64,000 nt of DNA from Yoonia maritima. Its GTDB lineage: Bacteria; Pseudomonadota; Alphaproteobacteria; Rhodobacterales; Rhodobacteraceae. The stretch lies in contig NZ_PVTP01000007.1 in assembly GCF_003003285.1 (NCBI RefSeq), forward strand, positions 62,001-126,000, written 5' to 3'. The notes beneath the pieces were generated by a model. The model saw only the letters and a program-made list of their open reading frames with translations, made no database searches and had not been told where the DNA came from. Shown here in pieces: positions 56,963 through 64,000 of this stretch (its first letter is position 1; each line of letters opens with the position of its first letter). The translations under genes and the position numbers were made by a program.

Positions 56963-57613
56963 ATGTTCTTCATGAACCGCGATAAATCCGAAATGGTAGC
57001 GCAAGAGGCGGCATTGCCCGGCCGTGATACGCCGATGCCTGTGATCGAACCGCATTTTGTCTTTGGAACCCAGCTAATGGCGACCGCGCCTGCAGGTATG
57101 GGCGTGGCGATGTTTGGCATGGGCTGTTTTTGGGGCGTTGAGCGTATTTTCTGGCAGCTAGACGGTGTCGTTTCCACCATGGTTGGATACGCTGGCGGTT
57201 ACACCCCAAACCCGACTTATGAAGAAGTCTGCACAGGCAAGACGGGTCACAACGAAGTTGTGCGTATCGTCTTTGACCCGAGCGTGATTTCTTATGATCA
57301 ATTGCTGCAGGTGTTTTGGGAAAACCACGACCCAACACAGGGTATGCGCCAAGGCAACGATGCCGGGACTCAGTATCGGTCAGGCATCTACACAGTCACG
57401 CCGGAACAAAAGGCAGCTGCCGAAGCATCAAAGGTCGCGTTCACGCCGCGCCTTGCCCAAGCAGGCTATGGCGCCATCACGACCGAGATCAGAGATGCGC
57501 CTGTGTTCTATTTTGCTGAAGACTATCATCAGCAGTACCTTGCCAAGAACCCAGACGGGTATTGCGGGATCGGCGGAACCGGGGTGACTTGCCCGATTGG
57601 CGTCGGCGTATAA
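56963..57613 (+). CDS. msrA: Peptide methionine-S-sulfoxide reductase MsrA
   Basis: Repairs oxidised methionine. It is 216 residues with the catalytic motif MGCFWG (Cys55), [51 protein letters not shown] and the C-terminal [24 protein letters not shown]. The last two cysteines are candidate resolving residues. AGGAG lies before the start. Confidence 0.96.
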   Translation: MFFMNRDKSEMVAQEAALPGRDTPMPVIEPHFVFGTQLMATAPAGMGVAMFGMGCFWGVERIFWQLDGVVSTMVGYAGGYTPNPTYEEVCTGKTGHNEVVRIVFDPSVISYDQLLQVFWENHDPTQGMRQGNDAGTQYRSGIYTVTPEQKAAAEASKVAFTPRLAQAGYGAITTEIRDAPVFYFAEDYHQQYLAKNPDGYCGIGGTGVTCPIGVGV

Positions 57614-57677
57614 AGGGTTCGCTTGACGCCGATGAAGGTAGCGCCTAACTCGAGGCAACTCACATAGGGCGATGGCG

Positions 57678-58556
57678 ATGACCTCATTCACGGCTTTGAC
57701 GACAATCACTGGCGAAGACGCCGCCTACGCGCTTTCCGAAGCTTTGGAAGACCTGTTTCCAGAGCCAACAGGCGTCGGTGTTTTTGAGATCGAAGATGGT
57801 TCCGGCCTGTGGGAGGTCGCAGCCTATTTCGTTGAAGAACCTGATGCGGGCGCGTTGGCGGTTTATTCCGCGCTGCACAAAGCCAAGCCATTTAACATAT
57901 CTGAAATCCCGGATCAGGATTGGGTGTCCAAAGTACAGCGTGAACTTGCCCCGGTCGAAGCAGGGCGGTTCTTTGTTTACGGCAGCCACGACGCTGACAA
58001 AGTGCCTGAGGGAAAGATCCCGTTGCTGATTGATGCGGCGATGGCATTTGGCACAGGGCACCATGGAACGACGCTTGGCTGTTTGCGCGCGTTTGACGCA
58101 TTGTTCACGTCTGGATTCACAACTGGCCGCGTCGCTGACATCGGATGCGGTACAGCGGTTTTGGCAATGGCTGCTGCCAAAGTGCTGCCTGATCTCATAC
58201 TGGCCAGCGATATTGACCCAGTGGCGGTCGATGTCGCAGCAGCTAACGTGACGGCAAACGGTCTTGAGGGTCGTGTAAATTGTGTTGTCGCTGCTGGATT
58301 CGATGCACCCGATCTGGCGGCCTCTGCGCCTTATGATTTGATTTTTGCCAACATTTTAAAGGGGCCTCTCATCGGGCTCGCTCCTGCGATGAGCAAGAAT
58401 ACCGCAACCGGAGGGCAAGTGATTCTGTCTGGGATTCTAAATGAGCAGGCCGACGAGGTGATTGCCGTTTATATCGATAATGGGTTCAATCTTGCCAAAA
58501 GAGATGTTATTGTTGACTGGACGACGCTAACGATGAGCAAGAAAGCACCACTTTAA
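57678..58556 (+). CDS. prmA: Ribosomal protein L11 methyltransferase
   Basis: A SAM-dependent enzyme, 292 residues, that trimethylates ribosomal protein L11. An N-terminal substrate domain precedes the PrmA motif MAFGTGHHGTTLGCLRA, SAM motif I VADIGCGTAVLAMAAAKV, and the catalytic ILFANILKGPL-type segment (LIFANILKGPLIGLAP). The start chosen is the ATG at 57678, eight bases after AGGG; an ATG two codons upstream is too close. Confidence 0.92.
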   Translation: MTSFTALTTITGEDAAYALSEALEDLFPEPTGVGVFEIEDGSGLWEVAAYFVEEPDAGALAVYSALHKAKPFNISEIPDQDWVSKVQRELAPVEAGRFFVYGSHDADKVPEGKIPLLIDAAMAFGTGHHGTTLGCLRAFDALFTSGFTTGRVADIGCGTAVLAMAAAKVLPDLILASDIDPVAVDVAAANVTANGLEGRVNCVVAAGFDAPDLAASAPYDLIFANILKGPLIGLAPAMSKNTATGGQVILSGILNEQADEVIAVYIDNGFNLAKRDVIVDWTTLTMSKKAPL

Positions 58557-58658
58557 CCGTTTGGTGACTCATTTATTGCGAAACTCCTTGTTTCCGCTTT
58601 GATTGATGGAGAAGTTGCTTGGAATTTATCTGAGCATTTTATTTTCGGGAGTGTTGAT

Positions 58659-59003
58659 ATGGCACAAGCTAATGTCCCATTCGATAAACGTCTAAAACGT
58701 ATCGTGCGCCGTCATGATCGTATGTCTCATGGTGTTGTTAAGACTGTCACCGCAGATGGTTTGATTGTCGCACGTCCACGTGCGTATCGCCCTCGGTTCC
58801 CATTAAAGGGAATTCTTGCGCTTGTTGTGACCGGTTTTGTTTTCAAAGGCTTTCTTTTTGCGTCTTTGGGCGACCAAGCTTACCAAGAACGCGTTTCGGT
58901 GTTAAGTGCTGGTAGCGTGATGGAGCAGGCAGGTGCATGGGTTATGCAGCCTGATGTTGCGACAATGTATATTGCTGAAAAAGTCAAAACTATTATGCCG
59001 TAA
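58659..59003 (+). CDS. Conserved hypothetical single-helix membrane protein
   Basis: A 114-residue basic protein. The N-terminal half (FDKRLKRIVRRHDRMSHGVV) is followed by a membrane helix (LKGILALVVTGFVFKGFLFASLG) and a short outer segment (LSAGSVMEQAGAWVMQPDVATMYIAEKVKTIM). It is typical of Roseobacter-group genomes but of unknown function. GGGAG lies eight bases before the ATG at 58659. It is monocistronic, ending at a terminator. Confidence 0.75.
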   Translation: MAQANVPFDKRLKRIVRRHDRMSHGVVKTVTADGLIVARPRAYRPRFPLKGILALVVTGFVFKGFLFASLGDQAYQERVSVLSAGSVMEQAGAWVMQPDVATMYIAEKVKTIMP

Positions 59004-59026
59004 AGGCTTTTGAATTCGTAAAAACG

Positions 59027-59058
59027 AAAAGGCCGCGCCAAAATATGGCGCGGCCTTT
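59027..59058. terminator. Bidirectional terminator
   Basis: AAAAGGCCGCGCCA (59027-59040) pairs with TGGCGCGGCCTTT (59046-59058). It lies between two converging genes. Confidence 0.85.
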
Positions 59059-59089
59059 CGCATTTGTGAGTGGCGGTGGTCGTTCTGAG

Positions 59090-59293
59090 TTACTTACGTG
59101 CTGCAACAGCATTGATATCGCCAAACGTCAGGCCGATATCTTCGAGTTCGCGTGCTGAAAGACGTGACAGCGCTTTGCGAGTGATGCGTGCATCGTTCCA
59201 CTGTGCGACGCTGTGCAAAGACTGATGACAGAAGGAAGCGATGCGACCGGCAAGGATGCTGGACGCCGCAAGGTTTGTGTTTACGTTGGCCAT
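59090..59293 (-). CDS. DUF1127 small protein
   Basis: A 67-residue protein whose C-terminal half matches DUF1127 (WNDARITRKALSRLSARELEDIGLTFGDI). Such short Arg-rich proteins are numerous in alphaproteobacteria and some influence RNA turnover and phosphate response. The start chosen is the ATG at 59293 with AGGAA upstream. Confidence 0.8.
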   Translation of the reverse strand: MANVNTNLAASSILAGRIASFCHQSLHSVAQWNDARITRKALSRLSARELEDIGLTFGDINAVAARK

Positions 59294-59601
59294 TGGCTCA
59301 TTCCTTAGACGGGTTCTGCGAGGCAGAGTTAACTTGATGAGCGGCATCTAGGGTGCTTTTACTACACGGGCTAGTGTCTTTTTTGCATAGCTCGTATGAG
59401 TTTTTAGAATGCCTATTATTTAATCACATGCACCGAGTATCCCTGTTTTTTATGGGCCTTTATAGTGACCTGATTTTAGTGGATTTTCACGCATATATGT
59501 GTGGTGCTCTGAACTGATTTCGCGGTTTTTGCAAATCGGCTTGGTTTATGTTCGCGTTTTGTGCTACCGCAGTTTAGGCAATAATAATATCGGGGCGAGC
59601 A
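59294..59601 (+). promoter_or_regulatory. Gap upstream of ruvC with a LexA-like site
   Basis: This 308-base AT-rich gap contains no gene. At 59550-59564 it reads GTTC-N7-GTGC, one base off the alphaproteobacterial LexA (SOS) box GTTC-N7-GTTC, followed by a T/A-rich ribosome-binding region before ruvC. SOS control of ruvCAB would be natural, but a single mismatched copy is weak evidence. Confidence 0.35.
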
Positions 59602-60108
59602 ATGCGCGTATTGGGAATCGACCCAGGTCTGCGAAATATGGGGTGGGGCGTGATCGAAGTGTCTGGTTCGCGCCTGTCACATATCGCCAATGGAATCTGT
59701 CATTCAGTCGGGACTGACCTTGGCGCGCGGCTCTTGTCGCTGCATGAGCAACTAACGGACGTTATCCATCAGTGGCAGCCAGATGCCGCAGCGGTAGAGC
59801 AGACATTCGTGAACAAGGATGGTGTCGGAACGCTAAAGCTGGGCCAAGCGCGCGGAATTGCGATGCTGGTTCCGGCGCAAGCGGGATTGGCCATCGGCGA
59901 GTACGCCCCGAACGCGGTCAAAAAGGCTGTCGTCGGTGTTGGTCATGCCGAAAAGCATCAAATCGAACATATGGTGAAATTGCAGCTGCCGGGCGTGAAA
60001 ATCGCTGGTGCTGACTCTGCCGATGCATTGGCGATCGCGATCTGTCATTCGCACCATCTACAATCGGCAGGCACATTGGCCAAAGCATTAGCAAAGGCAG
60101 GCGCATGA
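59602..60108 (+). CDS. ruvC: Holliday junction resolvase RuvC
   Basis: The endonuclease that cuts Holliday junctions, 168 residues. The acidic catalytic set shows as [24 protein letters not shown] and [16 protein letters not shown], the retroviral-integrase fold expected for RuvC. The stop overlaps the ruvA start (ATGA). Confidence 0.96.
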   Translation: MRVLGIDPGLRNMGWGVIEVSGSRLSHIANGICHSVGTDLGARLLSLHEQLTDVIHQWQPDAAAVEQTFVNKDGVGTLKLGQARGIAMLVPAQAGLAIGEYAPNAVKKAVVGVGHAEKHQIEHMVKLQLPGVKIAGADSADALAIAICHSHHLQSAGTLAKALAKAGA

Positions 60109-60764
60109 TAGGTAAAATCGCAGGCCGTTTGGAATACCGCAGCACAGATCACGTTCTGATCGATGTCCGTGGTGTTGGTTACATCGTTTATGTCTCTGAA
60201 CGCGTCATGGCTGGGCTGCCCGGCAATGGCGAGGCGGTCGCGCTATATACCGATCTGCTGGTGCGCGAGGATAATCTTCAACTCTTTGGTTTTACGACGC
60301 TTGTTGAAAAAGAGTGGCACCGCATGTTGATGTCTGTCCAAGGGATTGGCGCGAAGGCGTCGCTATCTATCCTTGGTACCTTGGGTGAGGATGGTGTTAG
60401 TCGGGCAATTGCATTGGGTGACTGGAATGCGGTCGCAAAGGCCAAAGGCGTCGGCCCGAAAACGGCGCAGAAGGTAATTCTGGACCTGAAGGATAAAGCG
60501 CCGGGCGTTATGGCGATGGGTGGAACCGTTGCCGAAGCACTGGGCGACGAGGTAATTGAGGCTCCGACACCCACCCCTGCAAAACGTTCTCCCGCTAAGA
60601 AAGCAAACCCAGCACAAGCCGAAACGCTATCGGCGCTTGCAAACCTTGGCTATGCGCCCGGCGACGCGGCGAGCGCTGTGGCCGAAGCCGCAGGCGCTGA
60701 TCCTGACGCTGATACGTCGACTTTGATCCGCGCGGCCTTGAAGCTGCTTGCCCCAAAGGGGTAG
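60105..60764 (+). CDS. ruvA: Holliday junction DNA helicase subunit RuvA
   Basis: A 219-residue tetrameric junction-binding subunit. The N-terminal OB-fold is [29 protein letters not shown]. Helix-hairpin-helix motifs follow ([36 protein letters not shown]), then a flexible linker and the C-terminal RuvB-contact domain. It loads and positions RuvB. Confidence 0.96.
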   Translation: MIGKIAGRLEYRSTDHVLIDVRGVGYIVYVSERVMAGLPGNGEAVALYTDLLVREDNLQLFGFTTLVEKEWHRMLMSVQGIGAKASLSILGTLGEDGVSRAIALGDWNAVAKAKGVGPKTAQKVILDLKDKAPGVMAMGGTVAEALGDEVIEAPTPTPAKRSPAKKANPAQAETLSALANLGYAPGDAASAVAEAAGADPDADTSTLIRAALKLLAPKG

Positions 60765-60773
60765 GGGTAATCC

Positions 60774-61793
60774 ATGAACGAGCCTGACCCGACATTGCGC
60801 CCAGCACCCCAGCCCGAAGATGCGGATCGCGCGTTGCGGCCGCAGACTCTGGACGAGTTTATTGGGCAGGCGGACGCACGGGCCAATCTTAAGATTTTTA
60901 TCGAAAGTGCGCGCCGTCGCGGTGAGGCGATGGACCACGCGTTGTTCCACGGGCCACCGGGCCTTGGGAAAACGACGCTGGCCCAGATTATGGCACGTGA
61001 ACTCGGCGTGAATTTTCGAATGACCTCTGGCCCTGTGTTGGCGAAAGCTGGCGATTTGGCGGCGATCTTAACCAACCTCGAAGCCCGTGATGTTCTGTTC
61101 ATTGATGAAATCCACCGCTTGAACCCGGCGGTCGAAGAGGTGTTGTATCCAGCCCTCGAAGATTTTGAGTTGGATTTGGTGATTGGTGAAGGGCCCGCCG
61201 CACGTACCGTGCGTATTGAATTGCAGCCGTTTACCTTGGTTGGCGCGACGACCCGCATGGGGCTGTTAACCACGCCATTGCGTGACCGTTTCGGCATTCC
61301 GACCCGGTTAGAGTTTTATACCGAAGATGAGCTGCATCTGATCGTTACACGCGGTGCACGTTTGATGGGGGCGCCCGCATCAGATGGAGGAGCCCGAGAA
61401 ATCGCCCGCCGCGCACGCGGTACCCCACGTATCGCTGGGCGTTTGCTGCGTCGCGTTGTGGATTTTGCGATCGTCGAAGGCGACGGAACGGTAACGCAAG
61501 AAATCGCAGATCGTGCGCTGACCCGGTTGGGGGTTGATCATTTGGGGTTGGATAATGCCGACCGCCGCTATTTACGCCTTATCGCGGAAAGCTATGGCGG
61601 TGGCCCTGTTGGTGTTGAAACCATGTCTGCGGCACTGTCTGAAAGCCGCGACAGTTTGGAAGATGTGATCGAGCCGTATCTGCTGCAAAAGGGGTTGATC
61701 CAACGTACGCCACGCGGGCGGATGCTGGCCCAAGCGGCTTGGGCGCATTTGGGTCTGAATCCGCCGAAATCGCAGACGGACTTATTTGGTTGA
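60774..61793 (+). CDS. ruvB: Holliday junction branch-migration ATPase RuvB
   Basis: A 339-residue AAA+ motor. It has [20 protein letters not shown], Walker [14 protein letters not shown] (near residues 59-71), Walker [16 protein letters not shown] and the sensor [19 protein letters not shown], then the winged helix [14 protein letters not shown]. It completes ruvCAB. Confidence 0.97.
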   Translation: MNEPDPTLRPAPQPEDADRALRPQTLDEFIGQADARANLKIFIESARRRGEAMDHALFHGPPGLGKTTLAQIMARELGVNFRMTSGPVLAKAGDLAAILTNLEARDVLFIDEIHRLNPAVEEVLYPALEDFELDLVIGEGPAARTVRIELQPFTLVGATTRMGLLTTPLRDRFGIPTRLEFYTEDELHLIVTRGARLMGAPASDGGAREIARRARGTPRIAGRLLRRVVDFAIVEGDGTVTQEIADRALTRLGVDHLGLDNADRRYLRLIAESYGGGPVGVETMSAALSESRDSLEDVIEPYLLQKGLIQRTPRGRMLAQAAWAHLGLNPPKSQTDLFG

Positions 61794-61832
61794 GAGATGG
61801 GACGCCTCCGGCGGGGGAGTAGTTAGAGCAAG

Positions 61833-62444
61833 ATGATGGATGATGTAGCGCCTTTATTTACACGGTCAGACGGGGATTATGTGTTTGCCCGTTGGGGACG
61901 CCCGATTGTGCCTGTGGTCTTTGGTGTCGATGATGCGACCTTGGCTGTGTTCAAGGGCGCGATTGAGGCTGTCGTGGCATTAGCCGGTCACAAGATGGAT
62001 GAGACGGACATGGAGTTGGGTGCGAACCTGATGATGTTCTTCTGTCAGGACTGGAATGAGCTGCTCGACGTTCCGCATTTAGATAAGCTGTTGCCGGAGT
62101 TGGGAACGCTGGTGCCGCGTCTTCAGGCGGCCGATGCTAATCAATACCGTATCTTCCGGTTTGATGAGGCGGGTGCGATCCAGGCAGCGTTTGTTTTCAT
62201 GCGCATGGATGATCAGATGGCGCAGGCCCCCGCGGATACGCTGGCTTTGTCCCAAGCTGTGCAGGTTATCTTGCTGTGGTCCGATACAGCGTTTTCTGAG
62301 GTGCCGCCATTGGCGATGATTGAAGGCAAAGTTGCCTTGCGCCCCGAAATCGGTGACGTCATTCGCGCGGCCTATGATCCGGTGATGCCCGTCGCGGCAC
62401 GTGATGCGAGCCATGCGTTACGCTTAGGTGCACGGCTGATATGA
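61833..62444 (+). CDS. Hypothetical protein coupled to ybgC
   Basis: A 203-residue soluble protein that I do not recognise. It is acidic, with segments SDGDYVFARWGRPIVPVVFG, ELGANLMMFFCQDWNELL and YRIFRFDEAGAIQAAFVFMRMDDQM. There is no signal peptide or membrane helix. Its stop overlaps the ybgC start by four bases (ATGA), so the two are translated together. Its place between ruvB and the Tol genes recurs in Rhodobacteraceae to my recollection; the function is unknown. Confidence 0.7.
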   Translation: MMDDVAPLFTRSDGDYVFARWGRPIVPVVFGVDDATLAVFKGAIEAVVALAGHKMDETDMELGANLMMFFCQDWNELLDVPHLDKLLPELGTLVPRLQAADANQYRIFRFDEAGAIQAAFVFMRMDDQMAQAPADTLALSQAVQVILLWSDTAFSEVPPLAMIEGKVALRPEIGDVIRAAYDPVMPVAARDASHALRLGARLI

Positions 62445-62827
62445 CCCATACGTTCCCAATCCGCGTCTATTACGAAGACACTGACCTCGCTGGCATCGTC
62501 TACTATGCCAATTACCTAAAGTTCATCGAGCGCGCACGCAGTGAATGGGTGCGCGAGATGGGGATTGATCAGGTCGCGATGAAGGCGGATGGCTTTGTCT
62601 TTGCGGTGCGCCGCGTCGAGGCGGATTACTTTGCCCCGGCACGTTTTGACGATGAATTGATCGTTGAAACCAGCCTAGCTGAACGTACCGGGGTGCGATT
62701 GACAGTCAAGCAAGACGTAAAGCGCGGGGAAGTTATACTGTTTTCGGCCCTTGTGACCATTATCTGCATGAATGAAACTGGTGCCGTGGCCCGCCTTCCG
62801 GCGGCGATCCGCCAGTCGGTGCATTAA
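62441..62827 (+). CDS. ybgC: Tol-Pal-associated acyl-CoA thioesterase
   Basis: A 128-residue hotdog-fold thioesterase with the catalytic motif RVYYEDTDLAGIVYYANYLKFIERARSEW, in which the Asp and Tyr/His region of the 4-hydroxybenzoyl-CoA thioesterase family is present. It is commonly the first gene of the Tol-Pal cluster and is linked to phospholipid metabolism. Confidence 0.92.
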   Translation: MTHTFPIRVYYEDTDLAGIVYYANYLKFIERARSEWVREMGIDQVAMKADGFVFAVRRVEADYFAPARFDDELIVETSLAERTGVRLTVKQDVKRGEVILFSALVTIICMNETGAVARLPAAIRQSVH

Positions 62828-62939
62828 TTTTCTTAGTTTCGGCCCTGTGATACCGGATTGATTGGATTTTAATTTCGGCTTGCGTTAAAGATGGTTGTAA
62901 TCAGAGCCCACAATCGGGCCTACAGGCAGAGCAGGCACA

Positions 62940-63614
62940 ATGGAAGCAGCAACCGACTTCACGATGTGGGCGCTATTTGCGCGCGCGACAATCACCGTAA
63001 AACTCGTCATGATCATGTTGATCGCCGCATCTATCTGGTGCTGGGCCGTGATCGTGGACAAGATTATTCAGTATCGCAAAGCGCGTGCAGAGGCCGAGGT
63101 TTTTGACCGCCAGTTCTGGTCAGGCGAACCTTTGGATGGTCTATTTGACCAGATCGGGACTGATCCGGACGGCGCGAGCCAAAAGATTTTCGTTGCTGGC
63201 ATGCTAGAGTGGCGTAGGTCGCATCGCCAAGACGGCGGATTGATCGCCGGGGCGACTGCACGGATCGATCGATCCATGGATGTTGCGATCGCCAAAGAGG
63301 CCGCGAAACTGCAAAAGGGTCTGCCAGTGTTGGCGACCGTTGGTTCTACGGCACCGTTCGTTGGCTTGTTCGGGACCGTTTGGGGTATCATGAATGCGTT
63401 TATCGAAATCGCGGAAGCACAAAACACAAACCTAGCCGTCGTTGCGCCGGGCATTGCTGAAGCGTTGCTGGCGACGGGCTTGGGGCTGCTGGCCGCTATT
63501 CCTGCCGTGATATTCTATAACAAACTGTCGGCTGATAGTGATCGTATCGTCGCAGGCTACGAAGCCTTTGCCGACGAATTCGCGACAATCCTAAGTCGCC
63601 AGTTGGATAGCTGA
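62940..63614 (+). CDS. tolQ: Tol-Pal system proton-channel subunit TolQ
   Basis: A 224-residue inner-membrane protein of the MotA/TolQ/ExbB family. The first helix follows TDFTMWALFARATITVKLVMIMLIAASIWCWAVIV. The paired helices VLATVGSTAPFVGLFGTVWGIMNAF and IAEALLATGLGLLAAIPAVIFYN form the proton path with TolR. It powers outer-membrane constriction during division. Confidence 0.95.
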   Translation: MEAATDFTMWALFARATITVKLVMIMLIAASIWCWAVIVDKIIQYRKARAEAEVFDRQFWSGEPLDGLFDQIGTDPDGASQKIFVAGMLEWRRSHRQDGGLIAGATARIDRSMDVAIAKEAAKLQKGLPVLATVGSTAPFVGLFGTVWGIMNAFIEIAEAQNTNLAVVAPGIAEALLATGLGLLAAIPAVIFYNKLSADSDRIVAGYEAFADEFATILSRQLDS

Positions 63615-63616
63615 TC

Positions 63617-64000
63617 ATGGGTGCGGGAGTTATGAAATCAGGTGACGGGGGCGGAAGACGCCGACGCCGCCGCGGGAGCCGGGTTCAGCCCATGGCCGAA
63701 ATCAACATCACGCCATTTGTTGACGTGATGCTGGTGCTCTTGATCATCTTTATGGTTGCTGCCCCATTAATGACTGTTGGCGTTCCTGTGGAACTACCGA
63801 AAACGGCGGCCGATGCGTTGCCTGGTGATGATGAAGAGCCGTTGACGGTGACCATCACTGCTGACGGTGTGATCATGATCCAAGAAACCGAAACGTCGCC
63901 AGAAGAACTGGTTGCAAAGTTGCAGGCCATCGCAGCCGAACGCACAAGCGACCGCATTTTCCTACGTGCAGATGGTGCGAACCAGTGGAATAAAGTGGCT
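63617..64000 (+). CDS. tolR: Tol-Pal system subunit TolR, 3'-truncated by window edge
   Basis: The first 128 codons of TolR. A basic N-terminus (GGRRRRRRGSRVQPMAEINITPFVDVMLVLLIIF) carries the single membrane helix with its conserved Asp (in PFVDVML), which works with TolQ in proton flow. A periplasmic domain follows. The start chosen is the ATG at 63617, two bases after tolQ; an ATG at 63632 is also possible. The frame is open to the window end. Confidence 0.92.
   Translation, partial: MGAGVMKSGDGGGRRRRRRGSRVQPMAEINITPFVDVMLVLLIIFMVAAPLMTVGVPVELPKTAADALPGDDEEPLTVTITADGVIMIQETETSPEELVAKLQAIAAERTSDRIFLRADGANQWNKVA

Overview
The window looks like chromosome from an alphaproteobacterium of the Rhodobacteraceae, most likely the marine Roseobacter group. 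This is inferred from gene content: a glpDSTPQUVK glycerol ABC operon, FnrL with ccoNOQP and ccoGHIS, a fused ATP sulfurylase/APS kinase, the Hsp20-DUF1150 pair, and ruvCAB next to tolQR. No rRNA or tRNA gene, CRISPR array, insertion sequence or prophage was seen. Both ends cut genes: gltX at the left and tolR at the right.

Layout. 1-5.8 kb: 3' end of gltX, a GGCT-fold protein, a YbbA/YbbP-type ABC pair and a divergent TesA-like esterase, then dodecin. 5.8-8.1 kb: an AT-rich stretch with an unrecognised gene and RNA-like hairpins, then a secreted FG-GAP/ASPIC-UnbV protein. 8.2-11.5 kb: xylFHG-type sugar importer with a LacI-type operator inside its promoter. 11.5-21.8 kb: complete glycerol uptake and catabolism operon (glpD-S-T-P-Q-U-V-K, minus strand) with a divergent DeoR-family regulator. 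21.8-28 kb: a small unknown gene, purU, and a YhaO/YhaN nuclease-ATPase pair. 28-32 kb: a GntR-controlled trio (UxaA-family dehydratase, SDR, FAH-family hydrolase) that fits the lower part of a non-phosphorylative deoxy-sugar acid pathway. 32.3-34 kb: a periplasmic binding/OmpA-like gene broken by an in-frame amber codon.

34-40 kb: fnrL, a gene remnant with two frameshifts, a universal stress protein, and ccoNOQP (cbb3 oxidase). 40-51 kb: housekeeping and accessory genes (lipoprotein, Lrp, trxB, sat-cysC, hsp20, purEK, a lipase-like gene, a DMT exporter, a GNAT, groESL with CIRCE). 51.3-55.5 kb: ccoGHIS on the minus strand, separated from ccoNOQP by about 11 kb. Near-consensus or perfect FNR boxes lie upstream of both cco units, with the FnrL gene in the same window. 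55.7-64 kb: MFS permease, msrA, prmA, small unknowns, ruvCAB, an unknown gene, ybgC, tolQ and partial tolR.

Most of the window is conventional. The points most worth a second look are the complementary loss of ATPase motifs in the two glycerol-importer ATPases, the amber-split exported protein, the divergent genes whose start codons overlap, a terminator embedded in a converging gene, and the operator inside the xylF promoter spacer. No clearly new biological system was recognised.
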